A stretch of DNA of 64,000 nt from Bacillus sp. F19 (GTDB lineage Bacteria; Bacillota; Bacilli; Bacillales; Bacillaceae). The stretch lies in assembly GCA_023823795.1 (NCBI GenBank), contig CP085710.1, positions 3,994,001 through 4,058,000 on the forward strand, in the 5' to 3' direction. The notes under the pieces are model-generated. The model searched no databases. It had not been told where the DNA came from and saw only the letters and a list, made by a program, of their open reading frames with translations. Each line of letters opens with the position of its first letter. Position 1 is the first letter of the stretch. The translations under genes and the position numbers were made by a program. Shown here piece after piece: positions 26,522-35,541 of this stretch.

Positions 26522-26764
26522 GTCAGTCTCCTTATTCACATTGAAGGCTGTTTATGCTATTGATCATAATGCCCTGCAGCCAACATTTGATTTTTTTCTG
26601 CCGAAATAAAACATCTTTCAACTTTTTTTTATAGTTTATCCACAAACGAGAAAAATCCCTTTCGTTTTCATCTTATCAAAGGTACAGGCAAGAATATAAT
26701 CATGCGCATTGGATGGCTGCCGAAAAAATATATGCTATCATATCAAATAAAGGAGCTGATATAA

Positions 26765-27697
26765 ATGCGTGTAGTTGAAAATATAGCAGATTTAATTGGC
26801 GATACTCCCTTGGTAAAATTAAATCGGCTGAATCCTGAAAACGGAGCGGACGTCTATTTGAAGCTTGAATTTTTCAATCCAAGCGGAAGTGTAAAGGACA
26901 GAGCTGCATTAAATATGATTCTAGAGGCTGAAAAACAGGGCCTTTTAAATAAGAATTCCACCATTATTGAGCCGACTTCAGGCAATACTGGCATTGGGCT
27001 TGCAATGAACGCTGCTGCAAGAGGCTATAAAGCCATACTCGTTATGCCTGACACGATGACACAGGAACGAATCAATCTATTGAAAGCATATGGCGCTAAA
27101 GTCGTGCTGACTCCTGGCGATGAGAAAATGACTGGTGCCATCAATAAAGCGAATGAACTTGCAAAAGAAATCCCGGGCAGCTTTGTTCCTATGCAGTTTG
27201 ATAATGAAGCAAACTCAGATGCACACCGCAAATCAACCGCCATTGAAATCATTTCTGCAATGGACGGGCTTGGCAAAAAACTGTCTGCATTTGTGGCAAC
27301 TGCCGGTACAGGCGGAACGATTACAGGAACTGGCGAAAGGCTGAAAGAGCATTATCCTGATTTAACGGTTCACGTTGTTGAGCCTGCAGGATCTCCTGTC
27401 CTGTCTGGCGGTAAGCCAGGCAAGCATAAGCTTGTAGGCACAAGTCCCGGATTCATACCTGACATTCTGAATCAGAACGTCTATAATGAAATATTCAAAA
27501 TCAAAGACGAACAAGCTTACGACATTACCCGCCGTCTTTCTGCCGAAGAAGGCATATTAGTCGGCCCATCATCTGGTGCCGCCTGCTTTGCTGCACTGGA
27601 AGTAGCGAAACGCCTGACTCCTGATGATGTTGTCGTGTGCATCGCCTGCGACACAGGTGAACGCTATTTATCAAGTGATTTATTTCTCCAGGAATAA
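26765..27697 (+). CDS. ytkP: Cysteine synthase (O-acetylserine sulfhydrylase) family, YtkP
   Basis: PLP enzyme making cysteine from O-acetylserine and sulfide. The 310-residue product has the PLP lysine in NPSGSVKDRAAL (about 38-49), the substrate loop EPTSGNTGIGLA (about 68-79) and the phosphate-binding TAGTGGTITGTGE (about 178-190). The C-terminal GPSSGAACFAA is also intact. AAAGGAG is 9 bases before the ATG. It is divergent from thpR, monocistronic, and followed by a dispersed repeat. It is a second-type CysK paralogue in B. subtilis, so the main housekeeping enzyme may be elsewhere. Confidence 0.92.
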   Translation: MRVVENIADLIGDTPLVKLNRLNPENGADVYLKLEFFNPSGSVKDRAALNMILEAEKQGLLNKNSTIIEPTSGNTGIGLAMNAAARGYKAILVMPDTMTQERINLLKAYGAKVVLTPGDEKMTGAINKANELAKEIPGSFVPMQFDNEANSDAHRKSTAIEIISAMDGLGKKLSAFVATAGTGGTITGTGERLKEHYPDLTVHVVEPAGSPVLSGGKPGKHKLVGTSPGFIPDILNQNVYNEIFKIKDEQAYDITRRLSAEEGILVGPSSGAACFAALEVAKRLTPDDVVVCIACDTGERYLSSDLFLQE

Positions 27698-27708
27698 GAA
27701 CAAAAACG

Positions 27709-27771
27709 CAGGCGCCAAGGCCCGCTCCGATAGGCAGATTCGTTCTGACCGAGGATCTAGGCGCCGGGCTT
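27709..27771 (+). repeat. Dispersed intergenic repeat, short copy E
   Basis: AGGCGCC boxes at 27710-27716 and 27759-27765 flank CCGATAGGCAGATT and CGTTCTGACCGAGGA, the same core as copies A and B. AAGGCCCG and CGGGCTT make an outer stem, so it may also end the ytkP transcript. Confidence 0.65.
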
Positions 27772-27852
27772 GACGTAAATACATTTATTTCAGTATCCAC
27801 AACCGTTTGACTTTTATAATTTACTAAGCAACAGAAAGGAGCTGCCCGGCAC

Positions 27853-29031
27853 TTATTCCGGAGCAGCTTTTCTCATTCTTATATTCATAATCGCTAATAC
27901 AGCTAACGCGACCGTTGAAAGAATACCAAAAAACAAATAGACATATAGGATAGAAAAACCTTCGAGGATTAAACCTCCGAAAAATGTGCAAAACCAGTTT
28001 CCGAGACCATTCCCTACTGATGAATAGAGGGAAATGGCTGTCGCCCCTACAGAAATCGGCGCGAGCTCTCTAACATATTGAAGGGCTGCAGGAATAAACA
28101 GGCCTACAGACAATCCTTGAGCGATGGTTGTAAAATAAACAACTCCAAGCGGAGGCTCAAAGAAGTACAGAAACCATCTCAGGCTGGAAATAAAAGTTGC
28201 CATCATAAGAATATTCATCATCCCAAGTCTGCTGATCCAGCTGCTTGCGAATTTCATAAAAGGCGCCTCACTGCCTGCTGCAAGAAGAAAGGCTATGCCT
28301 ATCCCTGTCAGTCCCCCGCCAAGCTCTGCCACAAAAATTCCAAAGTAAATATTGTTTGCTAAGATTGGTCCCAGCACAAGAAAAGCAACAAATAAAAACA
28401 AGAAATACCTTGGGACATTAGCAAGCTCTTTTATTCCTTCCCTGATGCTGATTTGCATTGTTTTCGTTTCATTCGGAAGCTGATAGGCGAAAAACACAGC
28501 AATAAATAAAATAAGGGCAAACGCATAGAAAATCATACTTAATGAAAAAAGCTCTGAAAGCTGTCCTACAGCCATAACGGCGACCGCAAATCCAACCGCA
28601 CCCCACAGACGGATCGAACCGTACTCTGTTTTTGTTTTTTGAACGTAATTCATTGAGATGCTGTCTGATAATGGAATGAGCGCACTCTGTACAATCGCAA
28701 GGAGCGAAGCAATGGCAATCAGCCAAATATATGTATCTATCATTGAAAAAACAAGTCCAAAAATCCCTGCAAGCGTCAGCGCAATCGTTAATAAAACAGT
28801 CGGTTTTTGTGTCATGTCACTCAAAATCCCCCACAGAGGCTGAATCAAAATCATTACAACCGGACTGATGCTCATGATCATTCCTATTTGACTTCCAGAA
28901 AGCCCGACACTGTCTTTCAGATACACAGGAAGCAGCGGAAATAGCGAACCGAAAGCAAAAAAAACTAAAAAATAAAAAGAATAAAAGTGAACTCTAGTTG
29001 TACGATGCTCACTTTGCAATGAATATTCCAA
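27853..29031 (-). CDS. MFS transporter (MFS_1-like)
   Basis: A 392-residue membrane protein with 12 predicted helices. The N-terminal half has FFAFGSLFPLLPVYL (about 24-38) and the loop 2-3 motif GILSDMTQKP (about 68-77); the sequence type resembles the LacY/nucleoside-symporter branch (YwbF-like) rather than drug exporters. The substrate is unknown. The start is TTG at 29031 with AGAAGG 8 bases upstream. It is monocistronic and convergent with ytkP. Confidence 0.82.
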   Translation of the reverse strand: MEYSLQSEHRTTRVHFYSFYFLVFFAFGSLFPLLPVYLKDSVGLSGSQIGMIMSISPVVMILIQPLWGILSDMTQKPTVLLTIALTLAGIFGLVFSMIDTYIWLIAIASLLAIVQSALIPLSDSISMNYVQKTKTEYGSIRLWGAVGFAVAVMAVGQLSELFSLSMIFYAFALILFIAVFFAYQLPNETKTMQISIREGIKELANVPRYFLFLFVAFLVLGPILANNIYFGIFVAELGGGLTGIGIAFLLAAGSEAPFMKFASSWISRLGMMNILMMATFISSLRWFLYFFEPPLGVVYFTTIAQGLSVGLFIPAALQYVRELAPISVGATAISLYSSVGNGLGNWFCTFFGGLILEGFSILYVYLFFGILSTVALAVLAIMNIRMRKAAPE

Positions 29032-29164
29032 AACAACAGCCTTCTTTCTTTAAGGTTCTTTTCTAACTTTCAAATTTAAACAAGAGAAGAACACATAACC
29101 CTTTTTAAATACGAAATTGATATTCGGGGAGCAGCCTTCTTAAAAAGCAAAACTCCCAGAAAAA

Positions 29165-29188
29165 CCGCCCTCCGGTAACAGAGAGCGG
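29165..29188 (-). terminator. Terminator after pepV
   Basis: CCGC-CTC pairs with GAG-GCGG; the minus strand continues GGTTTTTC. Confidence 0.7.
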
Positions 29189-29238
29189 CCAAAAAGCTTC
29201 TTCACTCATCCTACCACAACAGGCGGAATTCGTTAACA

Positions 29239-30633
29239 TTATTTTGCCAATTCATAAATGGCTTGTGCATAAATGGCGGTAGCTTTAAGCAAATCGTCAA
29301 TGATGACATATTCATCTTTTTGATGAGCAACATCAGGTCTTCCCGGAAACATCGGGCCAAACGCCACACCAGCCTTCAGAGAACGTGCATAGGTTCCGCC
29401 ACCTATAGCTATTAATTCAGCACGCTCCCCTGTTTGTTCTTCATACACTTTTTTAAGTGTTTGAATTAATTCATGCTCTGCATCAACATAATGAGGCTTT
29501 GAATCACTTAGAGATGCTAACTGAAATTCGGTAATGGATTTCAATCCTTCGGAAATCCGCTCAACATCACCAGTTACAGGGTAGCGGATATTCACACCAA
29601 GCTCTCCTGATTTTTCACTATCATAAGAAATGATGCCAAGGTTCACAGTAAGCGGGCCGCTCACTTCATCTTCACATTGAATGCCAAGTTTCTCACCGCT
29701 CGTGTCATTGCTGAAGAAGGCAACAATTTGTCTGATAAATCGTTTCCCGTTATGATCCAATTCTTCATCTGCAAGGAAAAGGGAAAGGAGCAGACCGGCA
29801 TTCTTGCCTGTGTGCGGCAAACTTCCATGTGCCGAAACACCCTCAGCTTTAAGTGTAAGCACTCCATTTTCTTCAGAAGCACTGCCTGTTATATCATATT
29901 GGTTTAAATATTTGTTATATTTTTCTGTAAGCCCCTGTGCATCATCAGACTGAATTAGAGCTTCAGCATGATCAGGAACCATGTTGAAGCGCCTTCCTGA
30001 TTGAAAAGAAAGCAGTTTTGTCCCGCTTTTGCTGCTTAGTGCTTTATCAAAGAAATATGTAAGCTTTGCATCGATGATTCCTTTTTCAGCATTGATAATC
30101 GGAAAATCTGCATCAGGTGCAAAACCGAGTGCAGGCATTTCTTCATGTTTAAAATAGTGGTCCACACATCCCCAGTCACTTTCTTCATCTGTTCCAAGAA
30201 TCATGCGGACTCTTTTGTTCAATGGCAATCCGAGGTCTTTTACGATTTTCATTGCATAATATGCAGCCATTGTAGGACCCTTATCATCAATGGCTCCGCG
30301 TGCAAAGATTTTTCCGTCTCTTATTTCCGCCCCAAAAGGATTACTGCTCCAGCCGTCACCCTCCGGCACAACATCAACGTGACACAGAATTCCGACGATA
30401 TCTTCCCCTTGTCCCATTTCCAGGTGACCGGCATAGCCCTCGAGATTTTTTGAAATAAATCCGTCTTTTTCTCCCTTTTCAAGCATGTGAGTCAGAGCTT
30501 CATTAATTCCTTTTCCAAATGGAGAGCCTGCCTTGACTGTTTTTTTATCAAGCAAGCTTTTAATGCGCAAAAATTCTTGAGTGTCTTTAATGAAATCTTC
30601 TTTCCTGCTTAAAACTTCCTGCATCCAATCCAT
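29239..30633 (-). CDS. pepV: Dipeptidase PepV (YtjP)
   Basis: M20 family zinc dipeptidase of the cytosol, hydrolysing dipeptides with broad specificity. The 464-residue product has zinc motifs CHVDVVPEGDGW (about 83-94), GAIDDKGPTMA (about 112-122) and GTDEESDWGC (about 147-156, with the catalytic Glu). The lid domain contains GVSAHGSLPHTGKNAG, and the C-terminal His is in RPDVAHQKDEY. The ATG at 30633 has AAGGGG 7 bases upstream and is chosen over an ATG 18 bases earlier. Confidence 0.93.
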   Translation of the reverse strand: MDWMQEVLSRKEDFIKDTQEFLRIKSLLDKKTVKAGSPFGKGINEALTHMLEKGEKDGFISKNLEGYAGHLEMGQGEDIVGILCHVDVVPEGDGWSSNPFGAEIRDGKIFARGAIDDKGPTMAAYYAMKIVKDLGLPLNKRVRMILGTDEESDWGCVDHYFKHEEMPALGFAPDADFPIINAEKGIIDAKLTYFFDKALSSKSGTKLLSFQSGRRFNMVPDHAEALIQSDDAQGLTEKYNKYLNQYDITGSASEENGVLTLKAEGVSAHGSLPHTGKNAGLLLSLFLADEELDHNGKRFIRQIVAFFSNDTSGEKLGIQCEDEVSGPLTVNLGIISYDSEKSGELGVNIRYPVTGDVERISEGLKSITEFQLASLSDSKPHYVDAEHELIQTLKKVYEEQTGERAELIAIGGGTYARSLKAGVAFGPMFPGRPDVAHQKDEYVIIDDLLKATAIYAQAIYELAK

Positions 30634-30750
30634 CTTTAAACCCCTTTTCATATTTATTTCAATAGGTCCTTACCTAGTAAGATACCAAAGGATGCGGACA
30701 TAAGAAAGCTTGGACAGAAGAAACTAAAATGGATACAAAATGAAAATCCC

Positions 30751-30804
30751 TTGCATTTTACCTAAAAAACGAATATTATTATAAATGTTTTGTGAAAATG
30801 TTCG
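30751..30804 (+). promoter_or_regulatory. pbuO promoter with possible PurR boxes
   Basis: TTGCAT (30751-30756), 17-base spacer, TATTAT (30774-30779). Around it lie CGAA (30770-30773) and an inverted TTCG (30801-30804) in AAAAACGAATATT and AATGTTCGTTAAT, resembling PurBox halves. Their spacing is two to three bases longer than the usual PurR pair, so the operator is tentative. pbuO is in the PurR regulon of B. subtilis. Confidence 0.5.
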
Positions 30805-30820
30805 TTAATTGGAGGCTCTC

Positions 30821-32122
30821 ATGTTTAAATTAAAAGAAAATCAAACGACTGTGCGAACAGAAATGCTGGCAGGACTTACAACGTTTTTAACTATGGTTTA
30901 CATTGTCGTCGTTAATCCTATTATCCTTGCAGACGCAGGTGTTCCTTTTGACCAGGTGTTTACAGCAACCATTATCGCCGCTATTGTCGGTACATTGTGG
31001 ATGGCGCTTGCAGCGAACTATCCAATTGCAATTGCTCCTGGTATGGGATTGAATGCATATTTTGCTTATTCAGTTGTCGGTGGTCATCAAGTCAGCTATC
31101 AGATTGCATTTGCATCCGTATTTGTAGCGGGTATTCTTTTTCTGATCTTATCTTTAACTCCGTTCCGCGAAAAATTGATTGAAGCGATTCCGGCTAATTT
31201 AAAATATGGCATTACAGCAGGAATCGGTCTTTTTATAGCCTTTATCGGCCTGCGTTTAACTGGAATTGTAACGGATCATCCGGAAAACCTTGTAACGCTT
31301 GGAGATTTGACTTCTCCTCCTGTCATCCTCGCACTTGTTGGACTTGCTGTTACGCTTGTATTAATGAGCTTAAATGTACATGGCGCCCTCTTTTTCGGGA
31401 TGATCATTACTGGTATTATTGCATTCTTTACTGGGGAACTTTCTTTTAAAGAAGGATTCGTTTCCATGCCGAGCCTGCCGGAAGGATTTATCATCTTAAA
31501 TCCTGTTGAAGCAATCGGGCAAGTGATTCAGCATGGCCTTTATGGCGTTGTATTCTCTTTCCTGCTTGTTACTATCTTTGATACAACTGGAACAATGATT
31601 GGGGTAGCTCAGCAAGCAGGTCTAATGAAAGGCAATGAACTGCCAAACGCCCGCAAAGCCCTATTGGCTGATTCTGCTGCAACGACAGTTGGGGCGATGT
31701 TCGGAACAAGTCCTACAACGGCTTACATTGAATCTTCTGCGGGGGTTGCTGCAGGAGGACGTACTGGACTTACGACTTTAACTGTCGCTGTACTATTTGG
31801 TTTAACTGCTTTCTTCAGTCCGCTTGTCGGCGCTGTCTCTGGAATTGCTGCCATCACGGCACCTGCATTAATTATTGTCGGAAGCTTAATGATGGGCAAC
31901 ATTGCAAAAATTAACTGGAATGAAATTGATGAAGCATTCCCTGCGTTTCTTGTCATTATCAGCATGCCTCTTACATCAAGCATTGCAACGGGCATTGCAC
32001 TTGGATTCATTTCATACCCTCTTATGAAAATTGCAAAAGGGAAATGGAAAGAAGTTCATCTGTTTGTTTACATTTTCGCTGTTTTATTCTTTATACAGTT
32101 GGTTTTCCTGGGCGGGCATTAA
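30821..32122 (+). CDS. pbuO: Guanine/hypoxanthine permease PbuO (NCS2 family)
   Basis: A 433-residue purine base transporter of the AzgA-like NCS2 branch, with about 12-14 membrane spans. Characteristic stretches are GLTTFLTMVYIVVVNP (about 21-36), AIAPGMGLNAYFAY (about 70-83), FDTTGTMIGVAQQAGL (about 250-265) and GTSPTTAYIESSAGVAAGGR (about 292-311). It is nearly colinear with B. subtilis PbuO. The ATG at 30821 has GGAGG 5 bases upstream. It is followed by a strong terminator. Confidence 0.93.
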   Translation: MFKLKENQTTVRTEMLAGLTTFLTMVYIVVVNPIILADAGVPFDQVFTATIIAAIVGTLWMALAANYPIAIAPGMGLNAYFAYSVVGGHQVSYQIAFASVFVAGILFLILSLTPFREKLIEAIPANLKYGITAGIGLFIAFIGLRLTGIVTDHPENLVTLGDLTSPPVILALVGLAVTLVLMSLNVHGALFFGMIITGIIAFFTGELSFKEGFVSMPSLPEGFIILNPVEAIGQVIQHGLYGVVFSFLLVTIFDTTGTMIGVAQQAGLMKGNELPNARKALLADSAATTVGAMFGTSPTTAYIESSAGVAAGGRTGLTTLTVAVLFGLTAFFSPLVGAVSGIAAITAPALIIVGSLMMGNIAKINWNEIDEAFPAFLVIISMPLTSSIATGIALGFISYPLMKIAKGKWKEVHLFVYIFAVLFFIQLVFLGGH

Positions 32123-32155
32123 TAGTTTTTTGCGCAGGAAGTGAAAGAGGCTCAC

Positions 32156-32186
32156 CCAAAAGTCGTGGACTTTTGGTTTTTTTTTA
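32156..32186 (+). terminator. Terminator after pbuO
   Basis: CCAAAAGTC/GACTTTTGG with a 3-base loop, then a run of nine or more Ts. Confidence 0.9.
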
Positions 32187-32343
32187 TTGGAGTTTTACTG
32201 AATAAAAAATTTGATTTCTTCCGAGCCCAATCTGAAACAGCAATTTTATCAGTCAAAAAATGAATTGATACAGCCGAATTTTGAAAACTTTCGGCCTATT
32301 AAGGATTTTTTTAACGGTTAGAAAATTATTTCATAAAATGCCT

Positions 32344-32375
32344 AAAAGCATCCATACTAAAGATGGATGCTTTTT
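32344..32375. terminator. Second hairpin terminator
   Basis: AAAAGCATCCAT/ATGGATGCTTTTT with a 7-base loop, about 160 bases after the pbuO terminator. Confidence 0.75.
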
Positions 32376-32640
32376 CATATAAAAACACAAAAATGTCATA
32401 CTATTCAGAATTAACTACATATAGTAAAATATGATATATAAGTTTTAATTTTATGTAATTAGATTAAAACTATGTAAAATTTTTGTTAATTCGAGTATTT
32501 TACTAGTATGAAGCTGTCGAAATCGTGTAAAATATTGATGTAGCGTTCATTAGATAAATAAGAACAGTAACATCTGCAGTAGGGGACATCGTAGGTTGTA
32601 GTAGGCTATGCCGTACGATCAAATGATAAGGAGTGGTTTT

Positions 32641-32865
32641 TTGAAACCTTCAACAAACCGTATGCTAACTCGTATCAAATCTGTCTACATGTTTATCCAT
32701 GAAAGAGGTACTGTGACAACTCAGCAGCTTGTCGACGAATTTGGTATTACACCACGAACCATTCAAAGAGATTTAAATGTGTTAGCGTATAATGACCTGG
32801 TTCGGAGCCCAAGCAGAGGCAAATGGACAATTACACAAAAGAAGGTTAGAAAAATGTCTTCTTAA
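32641..32865 (+). CDS. ytzE: YtzE, DeoR-type HTH protein
   Basis: A 74-residue protein that is essentially only a DeoR-family winged helix-turn-helix (GTVTTQQLVDEFGITPRTIQ RDLNVL region, about 23-48), with no sugar-phosphate-binding domain. It is therefore a small DNA-binding protein, role unknown. The start is TTG at 32641 with AAGGAG 7 bases upstream, giving MKPSTNRMLTRIKSVYMFI as in B. subtilis; the longer frame back to 32608 has no ribosome site. It is convergent with rsuA over a shared terminator. Confidence 0.9.
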   Translation: MKPSTNRMLTRIKSVYMFIHERGTVTTQQLVDEFGITPRTIQRDLNVLAYNDLVRSPSRGKWTITQKKVRKMSS

Positions 32866-32910
32866 AAAGAGACTGAACAATGGAAAATCGAAACGTTTTG
32901 TATACATAAG

Positions 32911-32939
32911 AAAACCAGCCAAATAAGGTGGCTGGTTTT
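32911..32939. terminator. Bidirectional terminator between ytzE and rsuA
   Basis: AAAACCAGCC/GGCTGGTTTT stem with T-tract to the right and A-tract to the left. Confidence 0.85.
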
Positions 32940-32973
32940 TTTTCTGCTGATTTAACGTTATCGGAATGTATTT

Positions 32974-33699
32974 TTATAATTCAACCGCTTTAGCATACTG
33001 CAATGCTTCCACTTCTTCTTCTGTAAGCTCGCGGTACTCGCCTAACTCCAGGCTTTCATCAAGCAATAGCGGGCCCATGCTGATTCTTTTTAAATAGGTT
33101 ACTTTTTTCCCGACAGCCTCAAACATTCGTTTCACCTGATGAAACTTGCCTTCTGTGATGGTAATGTGAATTTCCGACTGCTCGTCTGCAGAAAGAATCA
33201 CAAGAGATGCCGGCTTTGTAACATATCCATCATCAAGCTCTACACCTTGTTTAAAAGCCGCAGCGTCCTCCTCAGTTACTTTTCCAAGGATTGATGCATA
33301 ATACGTTTTCGGTACATGCTTTTTAGGAGACAGCAGCTGATGTGACAGCTGGCCATCATTTGTAAGCAGAAGAAGCCCCTCTGTATCTTTATCAAGACGC
33401 CCAACAGGAAACGGCTTGTAAACGGCGTCTTCCATTTCCAGCAAGTCAATAACGGTTTCCTGCACAGAATCCTCTGTGGCCGAGAGATAGCCCCCTGGTT
33501 TATTCAGCATTAAATAAATATGCTCCTTATAATCCACCGTCTCCCCATGCACGGTTATCCTTTGTTCAGCAGGATCAACATGTGTCTTGGCATCTTTAAT
33601 AGTGACTCCATCCGCTTTTACGGCACCTGTCTTTAAAAGCTGTTTTACTTCTTTTCGGCTGCCATAGCCAATGTTTGATAATAATTTATCTATTCTCAT
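32974..33699 (-). CDS. rsuA: Pseudouridine synthase (RsuA/RluB family)
   Basis: A 241-residue enzyme isomerising a specific uridine, probably in 16S rRNA (U516 for RsuA). An N-terminal S4 RNA-binding domain (MRIDKLLSNIGYGSRKEV, about 1-60) is followed by the catalytic domain with the Asp in GRLDKDTEGLLLLTNDG (about 99-115) and KVTYLKRISMGP. The ATG at 33699 is taken from homology, with AGGAG 10 bases upstream; a TTG at 33705 is also possible. It lies 37 bases after ytgP on the same strand. Confidence 0.92.
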   Translation of the reverse strand: MRIDKLLSNIGYGSRKEVKQLLKTGAVKADGVTIKDAKTHVDPAEQRITVHGETVDYKEHIYLMLNKPGGYLSATEDSVQETVIDLLEMEDAVYKPFPVGRLDKDTEGLLLLTNDGQLSHQLLSPKKHVPKTYYASILGKVTEEDAAAFKQGVELDDGYVTKPASLVILSADEQSEIHITITEGKFHQVKRMFEAVGKKVTYLKRISMGPLLLDESLELGEYRELTEEEVEALQYAKAVEL

Positions 33700-33726
33700 A
33701 AACAATCTGCTCCTGACCTATTAAAA

Positions 33727-33754
33727 AGGAAGGCTCTTATTCAGCAGCCTTCCT
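33727..33754 (-). terminator. Terminator overlapping the end of ytgP
   Basis: AGGAAGGCT/AGCCTTCCT; TTTTTAA follows on the minus strand. It may reduce read-through into rsuA. Confidence 0.65.
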
Positions 33755-35359
33755 CTTTCGATTTAAAAATGAAAAACGATTTCCGAACAGCTTTTCAAGC
33801 AAATGAGACCGGTAGGCAATGTATAAATAAGCACCTGCTCCAAGACCTATCGATATGATTAAAATAATCGTTGACGGAATCTTCCCATCTGAATAATCAA
33901 TAAAAATAGACAACACGGACTGCGACACAGAAACGATCATTGCCATAAAGGCTGTCAGTATTCCAATGAAAACGGTTCTTTTAAAAAGAAGCCTGAAGGA
34001 ATACTTGGCATGACGGTGAATCATGGCAAAGCTGTAAATGATTGAAGCTCCAAAGCCAAGGGCAGTGGCCATGATCGAGCCAAGTCCCTGAAACATCACA
34101 ATCAAAGGCGCGTTAACAGCCATCTTAATGATTAATCCTAAGGCCAGTGAGATAACAGCAAGCTTTTGTTTGTTGATTCCTTGTAAAACAGCTGCAGTCA
34201 CCGTGAAGAATGAAAACAGAATCGCGACTGGCGCAAACCATCTTAACAGCTCTGCACCTGCAGGGTTATCGTTGTAAAAAAGCATATATGCAGGTTCTGC
34301 AAGCACAGCCAGTCCTACAACAGCAGGCAATACTAAGAAAATGATAATCTGAAATGCCTGATCGATCTGCCGGGTCAACAACGGCATGTTTTTATCTACG
34401 AATGACTTAGTAATAGTAGGTACAAGTGTTAAACCAAACGCCGTTGCCAGTGATACTGGAATCATGACAAGCTTTGGCAGATATAACGTGACAATTGAGA
34501 AGATATTCGCCGAAATATCTGCAAAACCGGCTGATGTCATGGCTCTATTAAAAGTATTTGTGTCTACATAACCGTATAATGGAATCGCTAATCCAACGAA
34601 TACGAATGGACCTGCATACGAGAAAAGCTCTTTGAACATTCCGCCTGTTGTAATATCACTGACAGGCACCAGATTCTCTCTCATAGCTTCAAGCGTATGC
34701 TTTCGTCTTTGCCAGTAAATGAAAAGGACAAGCAATCCACCTATTGCCCCGACAAAGGCGGCAAACGTTGCAAACCCTACTGCCGTTACAAGACTTCCAT
34801 TAAAAACCTTCAATACGAGATAAGCGGCTATCAGCAAAAAAGCAATTCTGACTATTTGTTCAATCACCTGAGAAACAGCAGTAGGCCCCATTGACTGATG
34901 GCCTTGGAAAAAACCGCGTATTAAGCTCATGATTGGAACAACAATCAAAGCAAGACTGACCATCCGAATAACTAAAACCACGTCATCAACCGTAGTATTT
35001 CCAAGTTCTTGTTGTCCCAATGCACTTTCAGCAAAAAAAGGAGCCAAGAAATAAAGAATGGCAAACGCTATAAAACCAGTTCCAAACATGACGAATATAC
35101 CGACTCTGAACATTTTCCTGCTCGTTGCATAATCACCGATGGAATTATATTTTGATACAAATTTTGAAACCGCCTGAGGAAACCCCATTGTGGCAATCCC
35201 CAGAAATACCGCATATTGGGCATATCCATACTGATAAAGTGCCCCCCCGTCTTCACCGATCAGGGCAAAGAATGGAATGACATAAATCATCCCTAATATT
35301 CTAGAAATATATGTGCCTAGCGTTAATACTAACGTCCCTCTTAACAATTTATTCGACAT
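33737..35359 (-). CDS. ytgP: YtgP, lipid II flippase of the MurJ/SpoVB family
   Basis: A 540-residue polytopic membrane protein of the MOP superfamily with about 14 helices, beginning LLRGTLVLTLGTYISRILGM. In B. subtilis YtgP is the MurJ-type flippase moving lipid II across the membrane for peptidoglycan assembly. Typical stretches are GFPQAVSKFVSKY, SLIRGFFQGHQSMGPTAVSQ (about 161-180) and AVLQGINKQKLA. GGTGATT precedes the ATG. It is transcribed from its own promoter, divergent from ytfP. Confidence 0.9.
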   Translation of the reverse strand: MSNKLLRGTLVLTLGTYISRILGMIYVIPFFALIGEDGGALYQYGYAQYAVFLGIATMGFPQAVSKFVSKYNSIGDYATSRKMFRVGIFVMFGTGFIAFAILYFLAPFFAESALGQQELGNTTVDDVVLVIRMVSLALIVVPIMSLIRGFFQGHQSMGPTAVSQVIEQIVRIAFLLIAAYLVLKVFNGSLVTAVGFATFAAFVGAIGGLLVLFIYWQRRKHTLEAMRENLVPVSDITTGGMFKELFSYAGPFVFVGLAIPLYGYVDTNTFNRAMTSAGFADISANIFSIVTLYLPKLVMIPVSLATAFGLTLVPTITKSFVDKNMPLLTRQIDQAFQIIIFLVLPAVVGLAVLAEPAYMLFYNDNPAGAELLRWFAPVAILFSFFTVTAAVLQGINKQKLAVISLALGLIIKMAVNAPLIVMFQGLGSIMATALGFGASIIYSFAMIHRHAKYSFRLLFKRTVFIGILTAFMAMIVSVSQSVLSIFIDYSDGKIPSTIILIISIGLGAGAYLYIAYRSHLLEKLFGNRFSFLNRKRKAAE

Positions 35360-35400
35360 TTATGAAATCACCAATTTCTCTCTGAAGATTCAACTTTTCT

Positions 35401-35428
35401 ATTTTAACACAATAAACACCCATAACAA
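35401..35428 (-). promoter_or_regulatory. sigma-A promoter of ytgP
   Basis: Minus strand TTGTTA (35428-35423), 16-base spacer, TAAAAT (35406-35401). Confidence 0.6.
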
Positions 35429-35470
35429 TAATGTTTGTACACAGCTTATCAGATTATAAAAAGGCCGTAT

Positions 35471-35498
35471 TTTGATTTCTTCCAGTTTCAGCTATAAT
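35471..35498 (+). promoter_or_regulatory. sigma-A promoter of ytfP
   Basis: TTTGAT (35471-35476), 16-base spacer, TATAAT (35493-35498). Confidence 0.6.
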
Positions 35499-35541
35499 AG
35501 GTTAGAAAATCAGGTTTCCTGAAAGAAAAGGTTGTGAGCAA

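Larger units (their letters stand above)
32123..32640. other. Intergenic region pbuO to ytzE
   Basis: It holds two terminators (32156-32186 and 32344-32375) and TTTATCAGTC-type debris with a small CCGAA/TTCGG hairpin (about 32270-32295). An A/T-rich stretch (32400-32560) presumably carries the ytzE promoter. B. subtilis has ythPQ here as I remember it; nothing of them remains. Confidence 0.55.
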
